The translations under genes were made by a program, and so were the position numbers. Below the pieces are notes generated by a model that saw nothing but the letters and a program-made list of their open reading frames with translations, did not search any database and had not been told where the DNA came from. A stretch of 30,901 nt of DNA from Candidatus Sumerlaeota bacterium (lineage in GTDB: Bacteria; Sumerlaeota; Sumerlaeia; JADFCT01), in assembly GCA_026398575.1 (NCBI GenBank), contig JAPLSP010000655.1:1-30901 (forward strand), in the 5' to 3' direction. Shown in pieces: positions 1-7,682 of the stretch. Position 1 is the first letter of the stretch. Each line of letters starts with the position of its first letter.

Positions 1-935
1 AGTCCGTCCATGAGCGCGAGCAACGTGGCCACCACGCGTTTCTCGACGTCGCCGACCACCGTCTCGCGGCGGGGCGCGATCGCGTCTATTTCATCGAGGA
101 AAATGATGCTCGGTCCCTTGTGGCCGGCTTCCTCGAAAATCTTGCGCAGATGCGCTTCGCTCTCTCCATAGAACTTGTGGATGATCTCAGGGCCGCTGAC
201 CGAAAAGAAATTCGCCTCGGTCTCATGGGCAATCGCGCGCGCGATCAGTGTTTTGCCGCATCCGGGCGGTCCGTAGAGAAGCACGCCCTTCGGAGCGTCA
301 ATTCCCAGCCGCTGGAATACCTCCGGATAGCGAAGCGGCAGCTCGATCATTTCGCGCACGCGCTGAAGCTGGGGTTTGAGCCCGCCGATGTCCTCATAGG
401 AAAGCGCCCGCGCTCCCCCTTCCTCACTCTTGGTCTTGCCGATCACCAATTGGGTCGTCGGATTGATCACGACCGGTCCCTTCGGCGTGGTAGCCTCGAT
501 GTGGAAATCGGCCGAGCGGCTCCCGAACAACGTCGCGCGCACTCGATCTCCAACGACAACGGGCAAGCCGTCCAGGAGGCTTCCGATGTACTTCATATCG
601 CGCTCGGACGGGGTGACGGTTATGGGATCGAGGATGACGCGGTCGGCGGGCGCGGCGGTGATCTTGCGAACCCGAACATGTTCGTCAAGCCCCACTCCCG
701 CGTTCTCGCGCGTCAGTCCATCCATCTGGATGCGCGATTGCCCGCGCTGGTCTTTATAGGCCGGCATGGCCTTGCAGACCGTCGTCCGCTTGCCGGCGAC
801 CTCGACGATGTCGCCGATCTGCGCTTTCAACTGCTGGAGGTCGTCGGGGTCCATCCGTGCAAACGCGCGGCCGACGTCCTTGCTGAGGGCTTCAGCGACC
901 TTGAGAACAATCTCCGTACTGTTGATTTTGCTCAT
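1..935 (-). CDS. CDC48/VAT-type AAA+ ATPase (3' part missing)
   Basis: This is an AAA+ unfoldase of the CDC48/p97/VAT group, hexameric cytoplasmic ATPases that unfold or extract proteins. About 311 residues are visible and the gene runs off the left edge. Residues 1-180 look like the CDC48 N-terminal double-psi barrel region. The D1 ATPase core follows, with Walker A GPPGCGKT at 222-229, a pore-loop region HKFYGESE near 253-260, and Walker [10 protein letters not shown] at 277-285. The ATG overlaps the stop of the upstream Hsp20 gene as ATGA, so the two are probably translationally coupled. The pairing suggests a chaperone plus unfoldase unit, or the accessory end of a gas-vesicle cluster. 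Whether a second ATPase ring (D2) follows cannot be seen. The family call is firm; the physiological role is inferred. Confidence 0.93.
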   Translation of the reverse strand, partial: MSKINSTEIVLKVAEALSKDVGRAFARMDPDDLQQLKAQIGDIVEVAGKRTTVCKAMPAYKDQRGQSRIQMDGLTRENAGVGLDEHVRVRKITAAPADRVILDPITVTPSERDMKYIGSLLDGLPVVVGDRVRATLFGSRSADFHIEATTPKGPVVINPTTQLVIGKTKSEEGGARALSYEDIGGLKPQLQRVREMIELPLRYPEVFQRLGIDAPKGVLLYGPPGCGKTLIARAIAHETEANFFSVSGPEIIHKFYGESEAHLRKIFEEAGHKGPSIIFLDEIDAIAPRRETVVGDVEKRVVATLLALMDG

Positions 936-1489
936 TTGGGACTCCCTGCTCCGGCGGTCTTGAGACATTTGATCTCCACCACGCCGTTGTTGCACGAGAC
1001 CGTCATCTTGTCGCGCTGAAAGGTTCCCGGCAGCAAGATCTCCTTGCAATACCTTTTGTCTTGCTTGTGGGCGGTGAGAATCAGCAAATCGTCCTTCAGG
1101 TCGAGATGCACGTCCTTCTCGCCGATTCCCGGCATCTCGGCCACCACAAGCACATGGTCCTTCTCCTCGAAGACGTCCACCATCGGTTCGCGAACCTCCG
1201 AGACCACCGCCTCGCCGGTGGCCGCTTTCTGGTGAACGTTGCCAAACGGCTCGACCTTCAGCCCTTCGCCTCCCAGCCCCATCTTGACGCTGAATCCATA
1301 GACGCCCTTGATCTCTTTGCCTCCATGGGTAGTGGAGAACTCACCTTCTTTTTTGAGAGCTTCTCCCTTTTCGGCCAGCGCCCCCAGTTTGTCCACCAAG
1401 TCGCCTAAGCCTTTGAACAGCCCGCCAAGGCCGGTCTCAAAGTGGCGCCCCTTGCTGTCCATACTGTCTTTCGTTTCCTTTGTCCTCAT
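932..1489 (-). CDS. Hsp20/GvpH-like small heat-shock protein
   Basis: This 185-residue protein has an alpha-crystallin (Hsp20) domain in its C-terminal half, roughly residues 90-180, including the stretch [14 protein letters not shown] and a terminal VVEIKCLK strand. Small heat-shock proteins hold unfolding clients without using ATP. The N-terminal half is glycine- and leucine-rich ([17 protein letters not shown]) and ends in VEPFGNV; I associate this arrangement with the GvpH branch of gas-vesicle-linked Hsp20 proteins, from memory. I chose the ATG at 1489 because a strong ribosome site, GGAGGG, sits six bases upstream; the in-frame ATG at 1501 has none. This start lies 53 bases inside the response-regulator reading frame. 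The stop overlaps the ATPase start by four bases. Confidence 0.9.
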   Translation of the reverse strand: MRTKETKDSMDSKGRHFETGLGGLFKGLGDLVDKLGALAEKGEALKKEGEFSTTHGGKEIKGVYGFSVKMGLGGEGLKVEPFGNVHQKAATGEAVVSEVREPMVDVFEEKDHVLVVAEMPGIGEKDVHLDLKDDLLILTAHKQDKRYCKEILLPGTFQRDKMTVSCNNGVVEIKCLKTAGAGSPK

Positions 1490-2873
1490 GTTTCCCTCCA
1501 TTCATCGAAAGTCCGTATAGTCGAATCTTTGCATGAATCGTTTTGTAGTCTATCTGAAGGATTCGAGCGGCCAACGCCTTGTTTCCTCCAGTTCGCGCGA
1601 GGACCTCTTGGAGGGCGGTCCGCTCGGCCGAAGCGCTGTGCTGTTTCGAGATTTCCTTGAGGGAGAGACGGGCGCCGGCGCATTCCGGCAGGGGCGTCAC
1701 ACACGCCGACTTAAGGGGACCCAGGAGCGGCAGATCTATGGTCTCTTCGGCCAATAACACCGCCCGGCGGATGATGTTGCGCAATTCCCGGACATTGCCC
1801 GGCCAGTCGTGTTGCAGCAGCACGTCCATTGCGGCGTCGCTTACTCCCGCGACTTTCTTTCCCAGTTCATCGTTGGCCATCCGAAGGAACCGGTTGACCA
1901 AATGCGGAATGTCTTCCCTGCGTTCGCGCAACGGTGGAACTCGAATGGCGTATTCATTCAGGCGGTGGTAGAGATCGCGTCTGAAAACGGCCGGATTGGC
2001 CTTCGACAAGTCCTGATTTGTTGCCGCAACAATTCGCGCATCGGCCTGCAAGGGAGTACTGGCGCCGACGCGATAGAACTGTTTTTCCTGCAAAGCACGC
2101 AATAATTTGCTTTGCATGGACAAAGGAAGATTCGAGATTTCGTCCAGAAACAGGGTTCCTTCCGCGGCGGCCTCGAACTTCCCGTGCCGGGTGTTGTCCG
2201 CGCCGGTGAACGATCCCTTCTCGTGGCCGAAGAGCTCGCTTTCGATCAGCGTTTCGGGGATCGCCCCGCAGTCCACCGCAACGAATCTCTTCGAGGCGCG
2301 GTGGCTCTGGGCATGGATGGCTTGTGCAATCACCTCCTTGCCCGCGCCCGTTTCGCCGATGATGAGCACCGAAAAAGCCGTCGGCGCCACCCGCTGCACC
2401 TCCGAGGCAAGGGCTTGAATCTCCTCTCCATGGCCCATCCGCTCGCAGAGAGAAAGGTTGGCCTCCGACTCCGTCTCGGGATGTTCGCTTCTTCCCTGAC
2501 AGTGGGTCTCATCCAAGGCCCCGATGATTTTCTGGATGATCTCCTCGTTGCTGAACGGTTTGGTCAGGTAATCAATTGCCCCCTGTTTTACCGTGTGAAT
2601 GGCGTCCTGGATGCCGCCGTAAGCCGTAATCATGATCACGGGCAGACTGCTGTCCAGTTCCTTGGCCCTGCGCAAAACCTCATGGCCATCCATGCCGGGC
2701 ATTCGGACATCGAGCAACACCACGTCGGCGGCCTTGTGTTCGATCAGACGCAATGCCGTCTGACCGTCTCCGGCTTCGATGGCCTCCATGCCCGCGTGCT
2801 CGACAATAATCCGGAGGATCGAACGCATCGAATCAACATCGTCCACGATCAGAACTGTTGGAGGTGTTTTCAT
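1437..2873 (-). CDS. Sigma-54-dependent NtrC-family response regulator
   Basis: The 478-residue protein has the classic three-part order. A receiver domain (about 6-120) shows acidic residues D11-D12, phospho-acceptor D55 in LLDVRMPG and lysine K105 in YLTKPF. A sigma-54 activator AAA+ domain (about 145-380) has Walker A GETGAGKE at 174-181, GSFTGA at 221-226 (usual form GAFTGA) and Walker B TLFLDEI at 241-247. A C-terminal Fis-type helix-turn-helix ends near KIRLYGL. Once phosphorylated, such proteins activate sigma-54 promoters. The ATG at 2873 places the start at VLIVDDVDS and 29 bases after the upstream stop. No sensor kinase lies in the window. About 15 residues beyond the helix-turn-helix overlap the Hsp20 gene. 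Confidence 0.95.
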   Translation of the reverse strand: MKTPPTVLIVDDVDSMRSILRIIVEHAGMEAIEAGDGQTALRLIEHKAADVVLLDVRMPGMDGHEVLRRAKELDSSLPVIMITAYGGIQDAIHTVKQGAIDYLTKPFSNEEIIQKIIGALDETHCQGRSEHPETESEANLSLCERMGHGEEIQALASEVQRVAPTAFSVLIIGETGAGKEVIAQAIHAQSHRASKRFVAVDCGAIPETLIESELFGHEKGSFTGADNTRHGKFEAAAEGTLFLDEISNLPLSMQSKLLRALQEKQFYRVGASTPLQADARIVAATNQDLSKANPAVFRRDLYHRLNEYAIRVPPLRERREDIPHLVNRFLRMANDELGKKVAGVSDAAMDVLLQHDWPGNVRELRNIIRRAVLLAEETIDLPLLGPLKSACVTPLPECAGARLSLKEISKQHSASAERTALQEVLARTGGNKALAARILQIDYKTIHAKIRLYGLSMNGGKHEDKGNERQYGQQGAPL

Positions 2874-2902
2874 GCGGGAAACACTCGATTTTCGCACACG
2901 CT

Positions 2903-3514
2903 CTATGCCGTCCGTTCCGGGAAACCCGGTCGGCCGACAGGATAGGAAACCTGAATATCCCTTGCAAACCACTGCATCGGCGAATGCAGCATGCCCAAGA
3001 AAAGAACCCCGGTCTCTGCAACCCCGAGAGTCTCATTGACGCGACTGGAAACGAATTGGTCCCGTCTCAACAATAACCGTTGGCTGAGAGTTTTTTGCTG
3101 TGCTTTAGTGCGAGCCGCTTCTTTCGATGACCGTGCCGCTAAAACGCCCTGAGCCAGATTGTATTCCTCGATCAGGAGCTCGGGCGACTCCGTGCCCATC
3201 AAAGCCGCTCCCTGTCCCATCAACTGGACCAGCAGTTGATGATTGGCGCTGCCCGATTTGGCCAAATCAGCAACGATGTCCGCTTCACAACCGCACACGG
3301 GAAGTCCGTCCTGGTAGAGACGGACGTGCGGAAACGGCAAGTCCCATTTCAGAATCTCTTGCCGGATGCCCGCCCAGAACTGCTCGATGACGGCCACGTT
3401 ACTCTTCCATCTTTCCCGTCCGATTTTCTCGACGGTGATCGCTCGGAATGACTCCGCCAGCGCCCCCATGTCGGCCTGAGTATGAATGATGGGAATATAG
3501 ATGAGGTTCCTCAT
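2903..3514 (-). CDS. Uncharacterised 203-residue protein, first gene of the regulator/chaperone operon
   Basis: I cannot assign a named domain. The protein starts MRNLIYIPIIHTQADMG, has no signal peptide or membrane segment, and mixes helical segments with a cysteine pair in LPVCGCEAD (about residues 73-81). An arginine- and lysine-rich helix in the middle third is followed by LLLRRDQFVSSRVNETL. It is the first gene of a minus-strand run: it ends 29 bases before the response regulator, and the Hsp20 and ATPase genes follow. I have an impression of similar proteins beside gas-vesicle and stress clusters, but that is memory and not shown here. The coding call rests on length, clean fit to neighbours and ordinary amino-acid composition. 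The ribosome site before the ATG is weak. Confidence 0.75.
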   Translation of the reverse strand: MRNLIYIPIIHTQADMGALAESFRAITVEKIGRERWKSNVAVIEQFWAGIRQEILKWDLPFPHVRLYQDGLPVCGCEADIVADLAKSGSANHQLLVQLMGQGAALMGTESPELLIEEYNLAQGVLAARSSKEAARTKAQQKTLSQRLLLRRDQFVSSRVNETLGVAETGVLFLGMLHSPMQWFARDIQVSYPVGRPGFPERTA

Positions 3515-3775
3515 GCCCGTCTTGCCGCCTTCACGTCTGAACTGGCCATCGGGGCCGACGCTTGCGCTGCCGATCGGAAGAATGTGAAAACTCCAGCCGG
3601 AATGGGAAAGGGAGCGGGCAACTGCACAACGTATCGAAGAGGAGGGACGGACGGCGTTCGAGTTACCTCAAGTTCTTCCTTGCTACGGATTATTCACGCG
3701 GTCGAAATCATTATATTAGGATCCGATCACAATCCGAATCGTGAGGATAGAAATACCACGCCAAATCCGGATGTC

Positions 3776-3795
3776 AATCAGGGATATCCCTGATT
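3776..3795. promoter_or_regulatory. Perfect 20-bp palindrome, candidate operator
   Basis: AATCAGGGATATCCCTGATT reads identically on both strands. It lies about 260 bases upstream of the 203-residue protein gene, in a divergent gap. On the minus strand it runs directly into TTGACA (3772-3777), a perfect -35-like hexamer, with TATTTC 16 bases on; a separate TATAAT lies at 3711-3716 without a good -35. A dimeric regulator could bind here, and the NtrC-type protein encoded by the operon is one candidate. I saw no convincing sigma-54 -24/-12 site in the gap. Confidence 0.5.
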
Positions 3796-3863
3796 TCACC
3801 CTTCGAAATACCTGAGATTGATATAGGGGAAACTGCGACACCGAATTCGGTGGGGGGAAGGCC

Positions 3864-4091
3864 GGGTGCAATCCAGAATTTCATTGCCCTTCGCCACCAT
3901 CGGGCCTTGCGCCGATGGAGCGATGGTTTTGCGCTAGAATGGTATTCCCATTTTATCCTCCACCACCGCCGGGCCGTGTGCCAGTGGAGCGATGATTTTG
4001 CGTCGGGAGAGAGCGATTTGGCGCACAAACAAAGCCCCACAGGCACAACGCCCGGTGGTGGCATAGGGCATCGGAATTCTGGATTGCACCC
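3864..4091. mobile_element. MITE-like element with 27-bp imperfect terminal inverted repeats
   Basis: The ends match as inverted repeats over 27 bases (3864-3890 and 4065-4091) with three mismatches; the left end begins GGGTGCAATCCAGAATT. Inside are three copies of a palindromic motif of the form CCACCAnCGGGCCTTGnGCC...TGGAGCGATG. Two are direct, at about 3894 and 3963 with a 69-base offset, and one is inverted and diverged at 4034-4063. No transposase or convincing open frame is present. The element fills most of the divergent gap 3515-4216. Besides this element and the 3776-3795 palindrome I see nothing else in that gap. Related copies occur at 27347-27603. It could be a non-autonomous transposon or a REP/BIME-type element. 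Confidence 0.75.
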
Positions 4092-4216
4092 TGCAGATGG
4101 CAATCGCCGCTTGTGGCCTTGATGCAGGCGCGCCGGAATGCTAATATTATTCAAAAGCAAAGCAGGTAAGGTCTTTGAGACTTGCGCGAAGCGCTGGTCG
4201 TTGGACAACCATTACC

Positions 4217-5416
4217 ATGAAAGCAAACCCCATGATTCGCAGCCTGAAAGCAAACCCCATGATTCGCAGCCTCGCATGCGCCGTGCTGCTGGCATTAGGA
4301 ACCGTCGGATCGTTTGCCGCCGACAACACGCAGGCCAAGCCATCAAACGCTTCTCCCGCAGACCAGCCTGCGGCGGGAGAAGACCGCCTGAACATCGAGC
4401 TTCTCAAAACACTCGATGCAAAAGGCAATTATGTCCGGCTTGAGGGGCGGTCCCTTTTCCTGACCAGCAGCGTTGACTCCAAAGCGCAACAGGCGGGCTT
4501 CTGGTTCGATATCGAGCCGGACCCTGCCGCGCCGGTCCTGGTGGACAAGTCGCTGCCGGGCGCATGGGATGTGGCCGTCGCCGGAGACCACGCGTTCGTG
4601 TGCGACTACACGAAATACCTGACTGTCTTTGACCTGCGGAACCGTCAGTGGCGGCAGGCGGCCAAGTTGGGGATGCCGTCCATGACCGAGAACATCACGA
4701 TCCGCGGCAAGCTGGCCTACGTCGCCAACCATTCGGCGGGCCTTACCATCGTTGATATCGCCGATCCGGTCAAGCCCGCCATTGTCTGCAATTTCAATCC
4801 GCAAATTGACTGCGACGGCTTGGCGCTCTGGAAGGCAGGAGAGAAAGATTATGCGGCTCTCTATGCTCATTGGGAAAGCCGTCTCGTTCTGGTTGATATC
4901 ACCGATCCTGCCAATCCGCGTCAGACGGGCGCCTATCAGCATGACAAGAAATCTTTTAACCAGGGCGAAGTGATCGTGGACGGCGGCTTGGCCTATTGCA
5001 CGTCCAACAACGGTTTGGTGATCGTGAGCATCAGCGACCCGGCCAACCCGAAACTGGTCAAGACCGTGGACATCAAAGGCGGTATCAGCGACGTAACGGT
5101 CGAGGACAGCTATGCGTTCCTCGCGGCCAAGGCCAATGGCGTCCGTGTGTTCGATGTCTCCGACTCCGCCAACCCCATCGAAGTGGGCCGCTACACACGC
5201 TGTCAGGCTTTTGAACTCGCCGTTCTGCAGGTTCCCCAGGCCGGCCAAACCGCCCCCGCTCAGGTCCGGGACGCCGGCGAAACCTCCGCCGGCCGGACGC
5301 TCTCCCCCATAATGCCGGCGCCCCTTGCGCCCGCAAGCTACTACCTTTACGCGGCCGGCAGCCCGGCCTCGCTGCTGCTTTTCCGGGCGCCTGTCCGAAA
5401 GGGTGACGGAAGATAG
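4217..5416 (+). CDS. Secreted LVIVD-repeat protein
   Basis: A 399-residue exported protein built of LVIVD-type repeats, which are thought to form beta-propeller blades; no enzymatic activity is known for the family. Clear repeats are LTIVDIADPVKP (about 176-187), LVLVDITDPANP (223-234), LVIVSISDPANP (267-278) and VRVFDVSDSANP (309-320). The N-terminus is a signal peptide ending near SFAAD. The first bases contain an exact 27-bp tandem duplication that repeats KANPMIRSL, so three in-frame ATGs (4217, 4232, 4259) compete; none has a good ribosome site, and I keep the longest. The C-terminal 60 residues are alanine- and proline-rich and not obviously a propeller blade. The esterase-fusion gene follows 76 bases downstream. 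Confidence 0.88.
   Translation: MKANPMIRSLKANPMIRSLACAVLLALGTVGSFAADNTQAKPSNASPADQPAAGEDRLNIELLKTLDAKGNYVRLEGRSLFLTSSVDSKAQQAGFWFDIEPDPAAPVLVDKSLPGAWDVAVAGDHAFVCDYTKYLTVFDLRNRQWRQAAKLGMPSMTENITIRGKLAYVANHSAGLTIVDIADPVKPAIVCNFNPQIDCDGLALWKAGEKDYAALYAHWESRLVLVDITDPANPRQTGAYQHDKKSFNQGEVIVDGGLAYCTSNNGLVIVSISDPANPKLVKTVDIKGGISDVTVEDSYAFLAAKANGVRVFDVSDSANPIEVGRYTRCQAFELAVLQVPQAGQTAPAQVRDAGETSAGRTLSPIMPAPLAPASYYLYAAGSPASLLLFRAPVRKGDGR
4219..4272 (+). repeat. Exact 27-bp tandem duplication in a signal-peptide coding region
   Basis: The unit starting GAAAGCAAACCCCATG occurs twice head to tail (4219-4245 and 4246-4272) with no mismatch. It is in frame and duplicates nine residues of the positively charged leader of the LVIVD-repeat protein, adding a second internal ATG. 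Confidence 0.97.
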
Positions 5417-5492
5417 CCGGAGCGGACTTATGCGACAGACTTTGAAAGCGGATTTTTGCGAAGGACCATCACTGCGATAAAAGGGATAAGCA

Positions 5493-7298
5493 ATGAAATC
5501 TCCTCTCCCCCACTGGCTGTTTGTTTCGCTGACGGCGTTGAGCGTTGCGTTTGCGCCGGACGATATGCTGGCTGCGGATGGCAAGCCCAAACCGGACGTG
5601 CCGCCGGAGGATGATTATAAGCCTACCTCGGACTCGCTTAAACAGGCGGGCGTGCCGGTTGGGAAGACGTTTCAGTTTGTTTTTACGGGATCGAAGATTT
5701 TCCCGGGGACGAGCCGGAACATTACGGTTTATATTCCGGCGCAATACAAGGGCGACAAGCCGGCGTGCGTGTATATCGGGCTTGATGGACTCGGCTTCGC
5801 GGCGCCGGTGGTGTTCGACAATATCATCCACAAGAATGAAATGCCCGTGACCATCGGCATCGGCGTGCAGCCGGGCGGCGCAGAGTCAATGCGTCCGCCG
5901 GAGAATCCGCGGTTCAATCGCAGCTTTGAGTTTGACGGGCTCAACGAAAACCTGGGGCGATTTTTGATTGAGGAAATTTTCCCAGAAGTCGAACGCCACA
6001 AAACGCCCGACGGGCTGCCGATCCTGCTCTCGAAAAATCCGAACGACCGCTGCACGGGCGGCGGCAGCACGGGCGGCATCGCGGCGTTCACGCTGGCGTG
6101 GGAGCATCCCGACGAGTTCCGGCGCGTGTTCACTGCCATCGGCACGTTTGTCGGCATGAGGGGCGGCGACCGTTATCCCGTGCTCGTGCGCAAGACCGAG
6201 CCGAAACCGATCCGCATTTTCATGCAGGACGGCGAGAACGACGAATGGATGGGCGGGCCGGAGGTCGGCGACTGGTGGATGGGCAATCTGACGCTGCAGC
6301 GCGCGCTGGAGTTCGCGGGCTATCAGGTCCAGCACGTCTGGGGCAAAGGCATCCACAGCGGCCGGCACGCGACGGCGGTCTTCCCCGACGCGATGCGCTA
6401 TCTCTGGAAGTACTGGCCGCAGCCGGTCAAGGCAGGCGAATCGCAGAACACGTTCTTGAAGGCGATCCTGCTGCCGGGCGAGGATTGGCAGTTGGCGGCG
6501 GATGGGATCACGTCGGCGGCAGTGTTGGCGGCCAATCCGCGCGGGGAGATCATTTATCGCGAGACAAATTATAAGAAGATCAAGCGGCTTGACGGCGGCG
6601 AGATCGCGATCAACAGCCTTGCGAACGCGATAGCCTTGGGCGCCGATGGAAAGCTTTTCATCGCTGACGCAATTGATAAACGCATTATTGCCCGCGACGA
6701 AGCCGGAAAGATCGAACAAGTTGCCAGTGGCATCCAAGTTCGCAGTATGATCGTCACGAACAGCGCCTGCATCTACGCCGTCGCTGCCAGCCAACACGTG
6801 CCCTTCAGCGACGGCGCCGACCTATGGTTGATTAGACCGAATGGCGAAAAACTGCTGCTCGATAAAGATCTGAATCGCGCCACTGCCATTGCGCTGTCGC
6901 CGGATGGACTCTGGCTGGTGGTCGCGGAAGAGACGACGCTTTGGGGCTATAGCTGGCGCGTCCAGCCCGACGGCACGCTCAAGGATAAGCAAAAATACTA
7001 TTGGTTCCACGTTCCGGACTGGGCGGAAGACAGCGGCGTCCGCGCATGGCGCAACGACCGCGACGGCCGCCTCTATGCGGCGACGCGAATGGGCGTGCAG
7101 GTGTTCGACCGCAATGGCCGCGTCCGCGCGATCCTGCCGTTGCCGGAGGGAGAGGTCATAGACGTATGCTTCGGCGGCGCGAGCTTCGATACCCTGTTCG
7201 CCGTTTCCGCCGGCAAGATCTACAAGCGCAAACTCAAATCCATCGGCGCGCCATCATGGCTCCCGGCGATCAAACTGCCGCCGTGGGGAGCGGGTTGA
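5493..7298 (+). CDS. Secreted esterase (CE1/FaeC-like) fused to an SMP-30-like beta-propeller
   Basis: The 601-residue protein has a short signal peptide ending near residue 28. Residues about 55-310 form an alpha/beta-hydrolase of the enterochelin-esterase/feruloyl-esterase type. The nucleophile is Ser192 in CTGGGSTGG, an acid candidate is Asp246 in MQDGENDEW, and the histidine is His288 or His292 in GIHSGRHAT. Residues 325-600 resemble an SMP-30/gluconolactonase or NHL-type propeller, with repeated blades such as ANAIALGADGKLFIAD and TAIALSPDGLWLVV. Ester bonds on plant or microbial polysaccharides are a plausible substrate, but specificity cannot be read. A ribosome site (AAGGG) precedes the ATG. 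It sits 76 bases after the LVIVD gene and probably shares a transcript. Confidence 0.88.
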   Translation: MKSPLPHWLFVSLTALSVAFAPDDMLAADGKPKPDVPPEDDYKPTSDSLKQAGVPVGKTFQFVFTGSKIFPGTSRNITVYIPAQYKGDKPACVYIGLDGLGFAAPVVFDNIIHKNEMPVTIGIGVQPGGAESMRPPENPRFNRSFEFDGLNENLGRFLIEEIFPEVERHKTPDGLPILLSKNPNDRCTGGGSTGGIAAFTLAWEHPDEFRRVFTAIGTFVGMRGGDRYPVLVRKTEPKPIRIFMQDGENDEWMGGPEVGDWWMGNLTLQRALEFAGYQVQHVWGKGIHSGRHATAVFPDAMRYLWKYWPQPVKAGESQNTFLKAILLPGEDWQLAADGITSAAVLAANPRGEIIYRETNYKKIKRLDGGEIAINSLANAIALGADGKLFIADAIDKRIIARDEAGKIEQVASGIQVRSMIVTNSACIYAVAASQHVPFSDGADLWLIRPNGEKLLLDKDLNRATAIALSPDGLWLVVAEETTLWGYSWRVQPDGTLKDKQKYYWFHVPDWAEDSGVRAWRNDRDGRLYAATRMGVQVFDRNGRVRAILPLPEGEVIDVCFGGASFDTLFAVSAGKIYKRKLKSIGAPSWLPAIKLPPWGAG

Positions 7299-7320
7299 AA
7301 GATGCCGCGACAAACATACA

Positions 7321-7373
7321 GGCAGAATCATTGAGGGCAGAATAATTATGATCCTGCCCTCAATGATTCTGCC
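7321..7373. terminator. Perfect 20-bp inverted repeat between convergent genes
   Basis: GGCAGAATCATTGAGGGCAG at 7321-7340 is exactly complemented at 7354-7373, with a 13-base AT-rich loop. The left arm itself begins a direct repeat: GGCAGAATCATT (7321-7332) and GGCAGAATAATT (7336-7347). It lies between the esterase-fusion gene (plus) and the UPF0175 gene (minus), where a bidirectional terminator would be useful. There is no T-tract on either side, so a dispersed repeat or tiny MITE is an equal alternative. Confidence 0.55.
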
Positions 7374-7412
7374 TGCATTTATGTGCGTTTGTATTCAAAA
7401 TCCAAAGGCTTT

Positions 7413-7679
7413 TCATTGCGCCATCTCCGCCAACGCGCGTTGCTCACGTTCTAGTTCTTCTTTGTCCCAGTCCACAGTAGCAGCGCCAAATCTCTTGCAT
7501 GAAAATAAAAACTCTATGCGGGAACATTCGGCCAGTTGCGCAGCCTGACCTGACGAAAGGCGGCCGATTTCATATAGTTTGACCGCCATTGCCAGCCGCG
7601 CTTCGCGGGCGAATTCGTCGCCGCTCAAGTTTGCGACGGCGGCCAATGAATCTGGATATTCGATTAAAATTGTGCCCAT
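7413..7679 (-). CDS. UPF0175 family small helix-turn-helix protein (antitoxin-like)
   Basis: The 88-residue protein matches the UPF0175 pattern: an N-terminal strand, then EFAREARLAMAVKLYEIGRLSSGQAAQLA, a helix-turn-helix-like core ending CSRIEFLF, and an acidic tail DWDKEELEREQ. Members are usually small DNA-binding proteins in toxin-antitoxin settings, often next to PIN-type proteins. Here the partner is the small gene upstream, whose stop is only three bases away; no PIN gene is present in the window. The ATG at 7679 has only a weak ribosome site, which fits coupling to the upstream gene. Length is normal for the family. Confidence 0.88.
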   Translation of the reverse strand: MGTILIEYPDSLAAVANLSGDEFAREARLAMAVKLYEIGRLSSGQAAQLAECSRIEFLFSCKRFGAATVDWDKEELEREQRALAEMAQ

Positions 7680-7682
7680 TGC

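Noticed and set aside
3700..3775. Sigma-54 promoter resembling TTGGCGTG followed by TTCT on the minus strand
   Set aside because: The invariant -12 GC is missing, so the match is not convincing despite the sigma-54 activator gene nearby.
3864..4091. CRISPR array
   Set aside because: Copies are few, differ in orientation and vary within the repeat; there are no unique equal-length spacers and no cas genes.
4343..5590. Long open frame on the minus strand opposite the LVIVD gene
   Set aside because: The plus strand has clear LVIVD repeats and a signal peptide. The opposite frame is a GC-driven shadow without recognisable domains.
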